A stretch of 64,000 nt of DNA, taken from assembly GCF_022788655.1 (NCBI RefSeq), contig NZ_CP084951.1:1054001-1118000 (forward strand), read 5' to 3'. Below are positions 1-7,652 of the stretch, in pieces (position 1 is the stretch's first letter; every line of letters starts with the position of its first letter). The notes beneath the pieces were generated by a model. That model saw only the letters and a program-made list of their open reading frames with translations, was not told the DNA's origin and searched no databases. The DNA is from Sulfitobacter indolifex. Its GTDB lineage: Bacteria > Pseudomonadota > Alphaproteobacteria > Rhodobacterales > Rhodobacteraceae. The position numbers and the translations under genes are program-made.

Positions 1-555
1 GCCGGCGTCCAAGGCCGCCGCGTGAAACTGGCCCATATGTCCGGCGCACTACGCCCCGGCACCCTGCGCCGCCATCTGGATGCCGACCGGCAGCGACTGG
101 CAAACCTTTCGGCGCGGCTCGATCCAGCATGGCAGCGCAATCTGAAAGGGCGAAACGACTTTCTAAAAACCCGCCTTGATCGGTTCCACCCTGAAGTGCT
201 GCAGCGCCAAATCCTGCGCCGCCGAGAGCGGCTTGCTGATCGTACGCAGAATTTCCGACCAGAGGTGTTGTCGCGTGATCTTGCCCGGCAGGATCAGCGG
301 TTGACGGAAGTGTTGGCCCGGCTGGCGCGCGCGGGGCAGGCCGCGCAGGACCGCCGCCGACGGCAGATCGACGCGCTTGGCCGGACCTTGGGCACGCTAG
401 GCTACCGCGAAACCCTCGCGCGCGGCTTTGCTGTGGTACGCGGCGATGGCAATGTGGTGACCAGCGCCGAGGCCGCTAAATCCGCCACGCGTCTTGAGAT
501 CGAATTCGCGGATGATCGGCTAGAGGTTCTGCACAAAGAGGATGCCCCCAGCTAA
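1..555 (+). CDS. xseA: Exodeoxyribonuclease VII large subunit, C-terminal part
   Basis: The gene runs in from before the window, so only the last 184 codons are present. The visible part is an Arg/Gln/Leu-rich helical region with repeated RLxRxxP-like segments, as in the long coiled coil of XseA. It is followed by the C-terminal motif TLGYRETLARGFAVV, matching the family signature LxPLxxLxRGYAxV, and a short beta-rich tail. ExoVII is a cytoplasmic single-strand DNA exonuclease made of one XseA and several XseB subunits. The frame is open from base 1, so the true start lies upstream. XseB is not visible here. Confidence 0.85.
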   Translation, partial: AGVQGRRVKLAHMSGALRPGTLRRHLDADRQRLANLSARLDPAWQRNLKGRNDFLKTRLDRFHPEVLQRQILRRRERLADRTQNFRPEVLSRDLARQDQRLTEVLARLARAGQAAQDRRRRQIDALGRTLGTLGYRETLARGFAVVRGDGNVVTSAEAAKSATRLEIEFADDRLEVLHKEDAPS

Positions 556-561
556 GGCGCG

Positions 562-951
562 CTACACCCCCACTTCGGGCCCAAGGCAAAGCAATGGGTC
601 GTCCTGCTCTTCTGCCTCATAAAGCTCGGTCTGGGCGGGGTCGTTCTCGAACCGTGCCACCAATCCGCGCGGGCCTTTGCTAAAGCTCCAGCATTGGGGG
701 GTGAGGTCGTCTTCGTACACAAAACAGATCAGCCCATCTGCCTCATACCAGTGCCCGTCCTTGCAGCGCCCATCTAGAAACGACCACTGCACGCGCCGGT
801 TCTCGTGATAGATCTCGGCCCCGTAGGGCGCGCCGGATTTGCCGTAATAAAGTGTTTTACCCTTGGTATAGGTATTGAATTCTGTCGCCGACATCTCGGC
901 CAGAGCGGACAGGGGCAGAAGGGCGCAGATCAGGGCGAGGGCATGTTTCAT
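562..951 (-). CDS. Hypothetical secreted protein with signal peptide
   Basis: A 129-aa protein whose start at 951 gives a classical signal peptide (MKHALALICALLPLSALA, cleavage near residue 18). A longer frame to 1041 would add an Arg/Pro-rich stretch that looks non-coding. The mature part is about 110 aa with Tyr/Trp-rich segments and three or four cysteines, which fits a small periplasmic domain with disulfides. I do not recognise a named family with certainty; similar small roseobacter proteins are annotated only as hypothetical. It converges with xseA (6 bp apart) and is followed upstream by the AlkB-like gene on the same strand. Confidence 0.7.
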   Translation of the reverse strand: MKHALALICALLPLSALAEMSATEFNTYTKGKTLYYGKSGAPYGAEIYHENRRVQWSFLDGRCKDGHWYEADGLICFVYEDDLTPQCWSFSKGPRGLVARFENDPAQTELYEAEEQDDPLLCLGPEVGV

Positions 952-992
952 GATGCCAGCCTGCCAGAAGCCCGAGCGTCGCGCCAGTGAGA

Positions 993-1994
993 TCAGCGGT
1001 GGCGCCAACGGGCGACACGGGCGTCCATCACCCGCCGCCAAAGCGGTGGGACAAGGGCGATCACCGCCATGATGGGCAGGGAATAGGGCAGTTTGGGCAT
1101 CTCATGGGTCACTTCCAACGCGGGAAAGGCGCGGGCGGGGCGCATGTGGTGGTCCGAATGGCGCGGCGCGTTCAGCATCATCGCCGCAGAATACCATTTC
1201 GGCGCGTTCCAGCTGTGCTGCGGGCCAATCGGCTCAAACCGGCCATCGGCGCGCTGCTGTCGGCGCAGCCCGTAGTGCTGCACATAATCTGAAAGTATCA
1301 GCTGCATCTGTGCATAAGCGGCAAGGCCCAGATAGCTGAGCAGCCCGGGGACGCCGCCCAGAAGCAGCGCTGCGAGCAGAGCCAGCGCTGCACCGCCGAA
1401 GTAGACCACATAAGGATGCAGCCCGCGTGCCCCGACCTTGCGCGCTCGCTGCGCATTGTCGGCCCGCCACCCGGCGCGAAACTCGCCCCAGCTTGCGCTG
1501 AGTAGAAAGTGCCAAAACCCCATGCCCTTGGGGGCAGAATTTGGATCGGCGGGCGTAGCCGCCGCTGGGTGATGCACCCGTAGATGGGCCGAGACATGAT
1601 GCCCATGCAACAAAGAGATATAGATCGCCGTGCCAATCCGTCGGGGCAATCGGCGCGGAGCGTGGATCAGTTCATGTGCGTTGGAGTTGCTGATTTGACC
1701 CAGAAACAGGCCGAGGGCGGCAAAGATCAGCGCGCGGTCCCAGACGTCAAGATGCGCCGCACCCCCAATCGCCCAGACCCCAAGCGGCAAGAGCAGGAAA
1801 TGCGCGACAGCCAAAATCAGTGTCAGTGTCCGTCCAGAGCTATCGGACACGGCCAGCGCGCGGCCCAAACGGTCCATAAACGCGACATGCACCGTGATCG
1901 ACAAAAGCGCCAGCGCAGGCCAGACCCCGCCCCAAAGGGCGGCAGCGGCGATCAGCATCGCCGGTGTCAAACTCGCGATCACATACCAAAGCAT
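993..1994 (-). CDS. AlkB-type alkane 1-monooxygenase / membrane fatty acid hydroxylase
   Basis: A 333-aa integral membrane di-iron protein. The histidine clusters of the AlkB/desaturase superfamily are visible in order: NAHELIH, HGHHVSAHLRVHH, a single His in DYVQHYGLRR, and the C-terminal APRHSDHHMRP that corresponds to the AlkB signature LQRHSDHH. About five hydrophobic segments lie between them. The start at 1994 follows a good ribosome site (AAGGGA). Known AlkB enzymes hydroxylate terminal carbons of alkanes using rubredoxin; no rubredoxin gene lies next to it, and the protein is shorter than classical AlkB (about 400 aa). The substrate could therefore be another medium-chain aliphatic compound. 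Confidence 0.8.
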   Translation of the reverse strand: MLWYVIASLTPAMLIAAAALWGGVWPALALLSITVHVAFMDRLGRALAVSDSSGRTLTLILAVAHFLLLPLGVWAIGGAAHLDVWDRALIFAALGLFLGQISNSNAHELIHAPRRLPRRIGTAIYISLLHGHHVSAHLRVHHPAAATPADPNSAPKGMGFWHFLLSASWGEFRAGWRADNAQRARKVGARGLHPYVVYFGGAALALLAALLLGGVPGLLSYLGLAAYAQMQLILSDYVQHYGLRRQQRADGRFEPIGPQHSWNAPKWYSAAMMLNAPRHSDHHMRPARAFPALEVTHEMPKLPYSLPIMAVIALVPPLWRRVMDARVARWRHR

Positions 1995-2154
1995 GCGCGT
2001 TCCCTTAATCGTGGTGCGCCTTGCGGCGTATCCGCGCCATTCTGCCCGCCGCGCGGCCTGCGCACAACGCAAACGCCTGCGGGATTGTCGCTTTTTGATC
2101 GCCGGGCTGCCTATGGATTTGTTACCAAGGCGGAAAGCAAGGTGGGGGAGCGAC
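1995..2154. promoter_or_regulatory. Divergent intergenic region, alkB-like / formate dehydrogenase beta
   Basis: A 160-bp space between two divergent genes, which should hold both promoters. The AlkB-like gene has the ribosome site AAGGGA just upstream of 1994, and the rightward gene has GGTGGGGGAG before 2155. I see no strong -35/-10 pair or clear operator dyad. Confidence 0.4.
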
Positions 2155-3867
2155 ATGGCGCTGGATGATCACGACAAGGCTGCGGGGCAGGAACCGCAAA
2201 AAGGTGTCTGGAAATCCGGCAAGGGGAAGGGGCGGCATCACCCTAAGGGGCGGCAGTTGCAGGACGCGGCCTGGGAAGAGGTTCGCGCGCTTTTGGGCGA
2301 GCGCCCGCGGCGCCGTGATCTGCTGATCGAATATCTGCATCTCATTCAAGACCGCTTTGGCCATCTCTCAGCCGCGCATCTGCGCGCTTTGGCCGAAGAA
2401 ATGCGTCTGTCGATGGCCGAGGTCTATGAGGTTGCCAGCTTCTACGCCCATTTTGACGTCGTGAAAGAGGGAGAGACCCCGCCGCCCGCGCTGACCATCC
2501 GTGTCTGCGATTCATTGTCCTGTGAATTGGCCGGGGCGCAGGCGTTGAAATCGGCGCTGGAAGAGGGGTTGGATCCTACGCAGGTCCGCGTGCTGCGCGC
2601 GCCTTGTATGGGGCGCTGCGACACCGCGCCGGTTCTGGAACTGGGGCACAACCATATCGACCATGCGACGCCCGAAAAGGTTCAGGCGGCGATTGTGGCA
2701 CAAGACACGCATGCCCAACTGCCGGACTATGAGCCTTATCAAAGCTACATGAATACAGGTGGTTACGAGGCGCTGTTGAGCCTGCGCGCCGGCGGTGATT
2801 GGGGAGCTGTGCAAGAACAACTGCTCGAGGCCGGACTGCGCGGGTTTGGCGGGGCGGGTTTCCCTTCGGGCAAGAAATGGGGCTTCGTGCGGGCCAATCC
2901 GGGGCCACGATACCTCGCCGTGAATGGCGATGAGGGCGAGCCGGGCACCTTTAAAGACCGCTGGTATCTTGAGCGCACACCACATCTTTTCCTTGAAGGT
3001 ATGTTGATCGCCGCATGGGCCGTCGAAGCGGAAAAAGTCTTCCTCTACATGCGTGACGAATACCCGGCGGTGCTGGAAATTCTGCGGCGCGAGATTGCGG
3101 CGCTGGAGAATGCGGGCGTAATCGCCCCCGGTTATGTCGATCTACGTCGCGGCGCGGGCGCTTATATCTGCGGCGAAGAAAGCGCCATGATTGAGAGCAT
3201 CGAAGGCAAACGCGGCCTGCCACGTCACCGCCCGCCTTATGTGGCGCAGGTGGGGGTCTTTGGCCGTCCGACATTGGTGCACAACATAGAGACCCTGCAC
3301 TGGATCGCCCGCATCTGCCGCGAAGGGCCGCAGGTGTTGAACGCGACCGAAAAGAATGGCCGCAAGGGGCTGCGCAGCTACTCGGTCTCAGGCCGTGTGG
3401 CGGAGCCGGGGATGTATGTGCTGCCCGCAGGCTCCACCATCACCGATATCACCGCGGCGGCGGGGGGCATGGCCGAGGGGCATGTTTTCAAGGCGTACCA
3501 ACCGGGTGGGCCGTCCTCTGGCCTGCTGCCAGCGTCGATGAATGATCTGCCGCTTGATTTCGACACGCTGCAGCCGCATGGCTCGTTCATCGGCTCGGCG
3601 GCGGTGGTGGTGCTCTCGGAGCACGACAGCGCCCGTGCGGCCGCCCTCAACATGTTGCGGTTTTTCGAGGATGAAAGCTGTGGGCAATGCACGCCCTGCC
3701 GGGTGGGCTGCGAAAAGGCGGTCAAGCTGATGCAGGAAGATCGCTGGGACCAAGGGCTGCTGGAAGAGCTTTCGACCGCGATGGTTGATGCCTCGATCTG
3801 CGGGCTGGGGCAGGCGGCGCCGAACCCGATCCGGTTGGTGATGAAGCATTTCCCAGACGAAATCTGA
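2155..3867 (+). CDS. NuoE-NuoF fusion, formate dehydrogenase beta subunit (Fdh1B/FdsGB type)
   Basis: A 570-aa two-domain diaphorase. The N-terminal part carries a thioredoxin-like [2Fe-2S] domain (NuoE/FdsG type) with cysteines at about residues 117, 122, 151 and 155 (CDSLSC, CMGRC). The C-terminal part is NuoF/FdsB-like, with the FMN motif GGAGFPSG near 231, the NADH-binding motif NGDEGEPGTFKDR, and the [4Fe-4S] site CGQCTPCR near 509. The fused layout and length match the beta subunit of Methylobacterium-type NAD-dependent formate dehydrogenase 1. The role would be passing electrons to NAD+. The expected molybdenum/tungsten alpha subunit is not adjacent: ftsY follows. Start 2155 has a GGGGGAG ribosome site; about 55 basic, Gly-rich residues precede the domain. 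Confidence 0.8.
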   Translation: MALDDHDKAAGQEPQKGVWKSGKGKGRHHPKGRQLQDAAWEEVRALLGERPRRRDLLIEYLHLIQDRFGHLSAAHLRALAEEMRLSMAEVYEVASFYAHFDVVKEGETPPPALTIRVCDSLSCELAGAQALKSALEEGLDPTQVRVLRAPCMGRCDTAPVLELGHNHIDHATPEKVQAAIVAQDTHAQLPDYEPYQSYMNTGGYEALLSLRAGGDWGAVQEQLLEAGLRGFGGAGFPSGKKWGFVRANPGPRYLAVNGDEGEPGTFKDRWYLERTPHLFLEGMLIAAWAVEAEKVFLYMRDEYPAVLEILRREIAALENAGVIAPGYVDLRRGAGAYICGEESAMIESIEGKRGLPRHRPPYVAQVGVFGRPTLVHNIETLHWIARICREGPQVLNATEKNGRKGLRSYSVSGRVAEPGMYVLPAGSTITDITAAAGGMAEGHVFKAYQPGGPSSGLLPASMNDLPLDFDTLQPHGSFIGSAAVVVLSEHDSARAAALNMLRFFEDESCGQCTPCRVGCEKAVKLMQEDRWDQGLLEELSTAMVDASICGLGQAAPNPIRLVMKHFPDEI

Positions 3868-3963
3868 CCTCGACCCCTGCTGGCTGCAGTGATCTGACCC
3901 GGGCGCCCTTCCATCTGCGCGGGCAAGCCTATAGATCATGACAAAACTGCATGGGAGACGCCA

Positions 3964-5349
3964 ATGGCCTTCTTCACGAAGCTCAAGGACCGCTTGTTTA
4001 AATCCTCGTCCAAGATCGACGAGGGGCTGGAGGCGATTGTCAGCGATGGCGGCGACACGGAGGCCGAGGCGGCCCCCGTAGACGCGGTGATGGACCAGCC
4101 CGGCGCGGCGTCAGATGTGATGCCCGACGGGCAGGATGACAGCGGCCCGATGCTGGCCGCCGAGCGGGACGGCGCTGAAGAGCCTGAGCCCGCACCGGAG
4201 CCTGACCTAGTCCCCACGCCCGGGCCGACGCCGGACCCGGTGACCATCCCCGACCCCGAACCGCAGCCCGCGCCCCCCGTGGAACCTCAGCGGCAGCCCG
4301 TGTCGGACCCGGAGCCCACGCCCGAACCCGAGCAGGTGCCGCCCGCTGTCGACCCTGAGCCAACTCCGGCGCCAAGCGAAGTTCCCCCCATCGATCTGCG
4401 TCAAGCCATGACCCCGGTAGCGCCTGCGCTGGACGAAGCTCCTGCCGATGCGGCCCCCGCCAAGCCGGGCCTTCTGGGCCGCCTCATGGGCCGCAACGCC
4501 GCGCAGCCAGTGGTGCGCCGCACGCTGGACGATGACATGCTCGAGCAACTCGAAGAGTTGTTGATCAGCGCTGATATGGGCGTTGATACCGCGTTGCGCG
4601 TCACCGCGAACATGGCCGAGGGGCGCTTTGGCAAGAAACTGTCGGTGGGCGAGATTAAACAGCTGCTCGCCACAGAAGTCAGCCGCATCATGGAGCCTGT
4701 GGCGCGGCCTTTGCCGATCTATTCCAAGACCCCGCAGGTGGTGCTGGTGGTCGGTGTGAACGGCTCGGGCAAGACCACCACCATCGGCAAGCTGGCCTCG
4801 CAATTCCGCGCAGCGGGTAAGAAGGTCGTGATCGCCGCAGGGGACACATTCCGCGCCGCTGCTGTTGAGCAATTGCAGGTCTGGGGTGAACGGGCGGGCG
4901 TGCCGGTGCTGACCGCAGCACATGGCAGCGATCCGGCGAGCCTTGCGTTTGATGCGATGGGCCGTGCGCAGGAAGAAGGGGCCGACTTGCTGCTGATCGA
5001 CACCGCAGGCCGGTTGCAAAACCGGGGCGACCTGATGGAAGAGCTAGCCAAAATCGTCCGGGTGATCCGTAAGAAGGACGAGACCGCGCCGCACAACACG
5101 CTTTTGGTGCTGGACGCGACGACCGGGCAGAACGCGCTTAATCAGGTGAAGGTGTTCCAAGAGATTTCGGATGTCAGCGGTTTGGTTATGACCAAGCTGG
5201 ATGGGACTGCCAAGGGCGGCGTTTTGGTGGCGCTGGCTGACCGTTTTGGCTTGCCGATCCATGCGGTGGGCGTGGGAGAGCAGATCGACGACCTGTCGCC
5301 TTTCGACCCGGACGAATTTGCCGCTGCACTGGTCGGAATTGATGCCTGA
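3964..5349 (+). CDS. ftsY: Signal recognition particle receptor FtsY
   Basis: A 461-aa SRP GTPase. The first about 150 residues form an acidic Pro/Glu-rich A domain full of PEP/PTP repeats. The NG domain follows, with G1 GVNGSGKTTT near residue 266, DTFRAAA near 294, G3 DTAGR near 346 and G4 TKLDGTAKGG near 410. FtsY docks ribosome-SRP complexes at the inner membrane so that membrane proteins are inserted cotranslationally. The start ATG at 3964 opens with a basic amphipathic stretch (MAFFTKLKDRLFKSS) like the membrane-binding N terminus of other FtsY proteins. It converges with the MgtC-like gene. Confidence 0.95.
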   Translation: MAFFTKLKDRLFKSSSKIDEGLEAIVSDGGDTEAEAAPVDAVMDQPGAASDVMPDGQDDSGPMLAAERDGAEEPEPAPEPDLVPTPGPTPDPVTIPDPEPQPAPPVEPQRQPVSDPEPTPEPEQVPPAVDPEPTPAPSEVPPIDLRQAMTPVAPALDEAPADAAPAKPGLLGRLMGRNAAQPVVRRTLDDDMLEQLEELLISADMGVDTALRVTANMAEGRFGKKLSVGEIKQLLATEVSRIMEPVARPLPIYSKTPQVVLVVGVNGSGKTTTIGKLASQFRAAGKKVVIAAGDTFRAAAVEQLQVWGERAGVPVLTAAHGSDPASLAFDAMGRAQEEGADLLLIDTAGRLQNRGDLMEELAKIVRVIRKKDETAPHNTLLVLDATTGQNALNQVKVFQEISDVSGLVMTKLDGTAKGGVLVALADRFGLPIHAVGVGEQIDDLSPFDPDEFAAALVGIDA

Positions 5350-5382
5350 CAATACCTCGGCCGTCGTGCTGATTGGCCCTGC

Positions 5383-5868
5383 TTACTCGTGGGTGCCGAG
5401 CATTTTCTCGATCTGGCGCAGGACCACGAGCACGAGCACCACGATCCCCGCCGTGAGGCACGCGAGCAAAATCTGCCCCGCACCGCAGGCAAGACCAATG
5501 GCCCCGGCCAGCCACATGGACGCCCCGGTGGTGATGTTGCGCACTTCGCCGTTCGAGGTGAAGATGATCCCCGCCGCGAGGAAGGCCACGCCGGCCGTGA
5601 CCGCCTCGATCAAGCGCAGCGGGTCAAAGCGCATCTGGTCGCCTTTGCCGAATTCCAGACTGCCCAGTTCCTGCCCGATGATGATGAACAGACAGGCTGC
5701 GATGGCCACCAAGATATGGGTGCGCAGCCCCGCAGGCTTGTCGCGCCGCTCGCGCTCATACCCGACGACACCCGCCAAAAACGCCGCCATCAACAACCGC
5801 GCCGCAGCGACGGTGACGGGCACTTTGGAAAAGCTGTTGGTCAGGTCGGCGATCAGGCTTTCGAACAT
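5383..5868 (-). CDS. MgtC/SapB family membrane protein
   Basis: A 161-aa protein with about four membrane segments. MgtC features are visible: RLLMAAFLAGVVGYERE near the N terminus, the GLRTHILVAIAACLF segment, and GVAFLAAGIIF followed by GASMWLAGAIGLACG. The start at 5868 (MFESLIADL) is chosen because the frame extends far upstream without conserved content. MgtC proteins act in the inner membrane, in some pathogens by modulating ATP synthase or adapting cells to low magnesium; the role in a marine alphaproteobacterium is unknown. It lies divergent to the EamA transporter. Confidence 0.85.
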   Translation of the reverse strand: MFESLIADLTNSFSKVPVTVAAARLLMAAFLAGVVGYERERRDKPAGLRTHILVAIAACLFIIIGQELGSLEFGKGDQMRFDPLRLIEAVTAGVAFLAAGIIFTSNGEVRNITTGASMWLAGAIGLACGAGQILLACLTAGIVVLVLVVLRQIEKMLGTHE

Positions 5869-5931
5869 AGAATTTCCGATTGTTGAGAGGGCTTTCAAGG
5901 CTAAACTGCTCGCTGCGCCGGTGGTTCCGCA

Positions 5932-6834
5932 ATGACCGAATGGCTCTTGTCGATCGAAGGCACGCCCGCGGGCCATACTGCGGCGCTCTGGCTGGCGCTG
6001 TCGGCGGCCTTTCTCCATGCGGTCTTTGGCGCGCTGCAAAAGGGGCGGCATGATCCGTGGCTGACACGCGGGGCAATAGATGTGTCCTACTGCGTGATGG
6101 CCGCGCCCTTTGCGCTCTTCGTCGTGCCGTGGCCCGAGCCGCATATGTGGCTGATCTTTCTCGGCGCTTTTGTCATCCATATGATCTACAAGCTGTTGCA
6201 GGCTTGGGCCTATACCAAGGGCGCTTATACGGTGGTCTACCCTGTTGTACGCGGGACAGGGCCGCTGTTTGCCGTGGTGGGGGCCTATTTGATCTTTGAC
6301 GAGCGCTTCAACGCGGTGCAGTGGCTGGGCGTGGCTGTGCTGCTCAGCGGTATCTTCGGGCTGGCGGTTTATAATCTGCGCAATCTGGTTGCAGCGCGCG
6401 ATACGCTGCACGCGGCATTGGGGCTGGCGGTGCTCACGGGCTTGTTCGTGGCGCTTTACACCACATATGACGCATATGGCATTCGCGCCACGGCTGATCC
6501 GTTCACCTTTCTCGCGTGGTTTTTCATGATCGACGGGCTTGTGATGCCGGTGATCGCATGGCGACGCTGGCACAGAATGGAGAACCCACCCGAGGTTGCC
6601 CCGTTAATGTTGCGCGGCGTTTTTGGCGGGTTCATCGCATTTGCGAGCTTTGGGTCGGTCATGCTGGCCACGCGGCTCGATAAGGTGGGCGAAGCGGCGG
6701 TGCTGCGCGAGACATCGACCGTCTTTGCTGCGCTGATCGGGGTGCTGGTGCTGAAAGAAACCGTCGGCCCGCGCCGCATTGCGCTGATGGCGCTGATCGC
6801 GGCCGGGGCGGTGATTGTTGAAATGGGCGGCTAA
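5932..6834 (+). CDS. EamA/DMT-superfamily transporter
   Basis: A 300-aa inner membrane protein with about ten hydrophobic segments in two EamA-like halves. Visible landmarks include ALSAAFLHAVFGALQKGRHD at the N terminus, YPVVRGTGPLFAVVGAYLIF in the first half and LRETSTVFAALIGVLVLKE in the second, all typical of drug/metabolite exporters. The substrate cannot be read from sequence. The ATG at 5932 is the first good start; it lacks a strong ribosome site. It overlaps no gene and runs 10 bp ahead of the YciB-like gene, so they are probably co-transcribed. Confidence 0.85.
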   Translation: MTEWLLSIEGTPAGHTAALWLALSAAFLHAVFGALQKGRHDPWLTRGAIDVSYCVMAAPFALFVVPWPEPHMWLIFLGAFVIHMIYKLLQAWAYTKGAYTVVYPVVRGTGPLFAVVGAYLIFDERFNAVQWLGVAVLLSGIFGLAVYNLRNLVAARDTLHAALGLAVLTGLFVALYTTYDAYGIRATADPFTFLAWFFMIDGLVMPVIAWRRWHRMENPPEVAPLMLRGVFGGFIAFASFGSVMLATRLDKVGEAAVLRETSTVFAALIGVLVLKETVGPRRIALMALIAAGAVIVEMGG

Positions 6835-6844
6835 AGGAATAGGC

Positions 6845-7450
6845 ATGTCAGAACCAAAAGAGATCAACCCAATGCTGCGCGCGGCGCTGGAATACGGGCC
6901 TGTGTTGGCCTTCCTCGTCGCCTATCTGTGGCTGAAGGATAACACCTACACCTTTGGCGGAACCGAATACGACGGCTTCATCGTCGTTACGGCGATGTTC
7001 GTGCCGCTTTTGGTGCTGTCGACCGGGGCGCTTTGGGCGCTGACGGGAAAGCTTAGCCGAATGCAGGTCGCCACCGTGGTGCTGGTGGTGATCTTCGGCG
7101 GGCTGTCGGTCTGGCTGAATGACGACCGCTTCTTCAAGATGAAGCCGACGCTGATCTATGTGCTTTTCGGCGGTCTGCTGGCCATCGGCCTGCTGCGGGG
7201 GCAATCCTACCTGAAATACGTCATGGAAGAGATGATGCCGCTGCGCGATGAGGGCTGGATGCTGTTGACCAAACGGCTGATGTTTTTCTTCTTCGGGCTG
7301 GCGCTGGCGAATGAGCTGATCTGGCGGTTCTTCTCGACCGACACTTGGGTCTACTTCAAAACCTTCGGCTTAACGGCCGCGATTTTCGTTTTCTTCATGG
7401 CGCAGGGCAAGTTGTTCGAGGCCTATGGTGAGAAGAAAGACCATAGCTGA
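6845..7450 (+). CDS. Inner membrane-spanning protein YciB / septation protein A
   Basis: A 201-aa protein with about five to six membrane segments. It matches the IspZ/YciB family: LEYGPVLAFLVAYLW near the N terminus, VWLNDDRFFKMKPT in the middle, and FALANELIWR-like FGLALANELIWRFFSTDTW with YFKTFG towards the end. The family is linked to cell envelope maintenance and septation; the mechanism is not settled. The start at 6845 follows AAAGGAATAGGC, a good ribosome site. It trails the EamA gene by 10 bp. Confidence 0.88.
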   Translation: MSEPKEINPMLRAALEYGPVLAFLVAYLWLKDNTYTFGGTEYDGFIVVTAMFVPLLVLSTGALWALTGKLSRMQVATVVLVVIFGGLSVWLNDDRFFKMKPTLIYVLFGGLLAIGLLRGQSYLKYVMEEMMPLRDEGWMLLTKRLMFFFFGLALANELIWRFFSTDTWVYFKTFGLTAAIFVFFMAQGKLFEAYGEKKDHS

Positions 7451-7484
7451 GCGGCCAAATTCAACCCACCCCTTCGCGAAGTTA

Positions 7485-7513
7485 TTGACCTGTAGCGTCA
7501 CGCGGCGTACTTC
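7485..7513 (+). promoter_or_regulatory. Possible promoter for the riboswitch-metZ transcript
   Basis: TTGACC at 7485-7490 is a near-consensus -35 element. Seventeen bases later TACTTC at 7508-7513 is a weak -10. A start a few bases further on would put the 5' end of the RNA just before the SAM-II aptamer. This is the only plausible promoter seen in the gap, but the -10 is poor. Confidence 0.4.
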
Positions 7514-7516
7514 GAG

Positions 7517-7573
7517 CCGCGTGGCGATTTGTTACCGGATTGTGGGCCACGTTAAACATGCCGCTAAAAGGTC
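7517..7573 (+). promoter_or_regulatory. SAM-II riboswitch
   Basis: The core of the SAM-II class is visible. P1 is CGTGGC (7520-7525) pairing with GCCACG (7546-7551). The 5' strand runs straight into GATTTG, the conserved first-loop sequence. The 3' strand is followed by TTAAACATGCCGCTAAAAGG, matching the conserved tail GUUAAA-N-GCUAAAAGG. Bases TTACC in the loop can pair with AAGGT after the A-rich segment to make the class pseudoknot. SAM-II aptamers sit before methionine genes in alphaproteobacteria, and metZ follows here. An intrinsic terminator lies a few bases downstream. Confidence 0.88.
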
Positions 7574-7580
7574 AGGATGA

Positions 7581-7618
7581 AAGACCCCCTTTCGCTTGGC
7601 CGCGTCTGGGGTTTTTTT
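7581..7618 (+). terminator. Intrinsic terminator between SAM-II aptamer and metZ
   Basis: AGACCCC (about 7582-7588) can pair with GGGGTTT around 7608-7614, with the loop in between, and a seven-T run ends at 7618. It lies immediately after the SAM-II aptamer and 35 bp before the metZ start, so it could be the transcriptional expression platform. The pairing includes a G-U, and the loop is long. Confidence 0.6.
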
Positions 7619-7652
7619 ATGCCCGCAAGGTCGGGTCGGAAGGATGAGATAC

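Noticed and set aside
4207-5019. Long minus-strand open frame opposite ftsY
   Set aside because: Shadow of a GC-rich gene with clear GTPase motifs on the plus strand; product rich in His and Arg with no domain.
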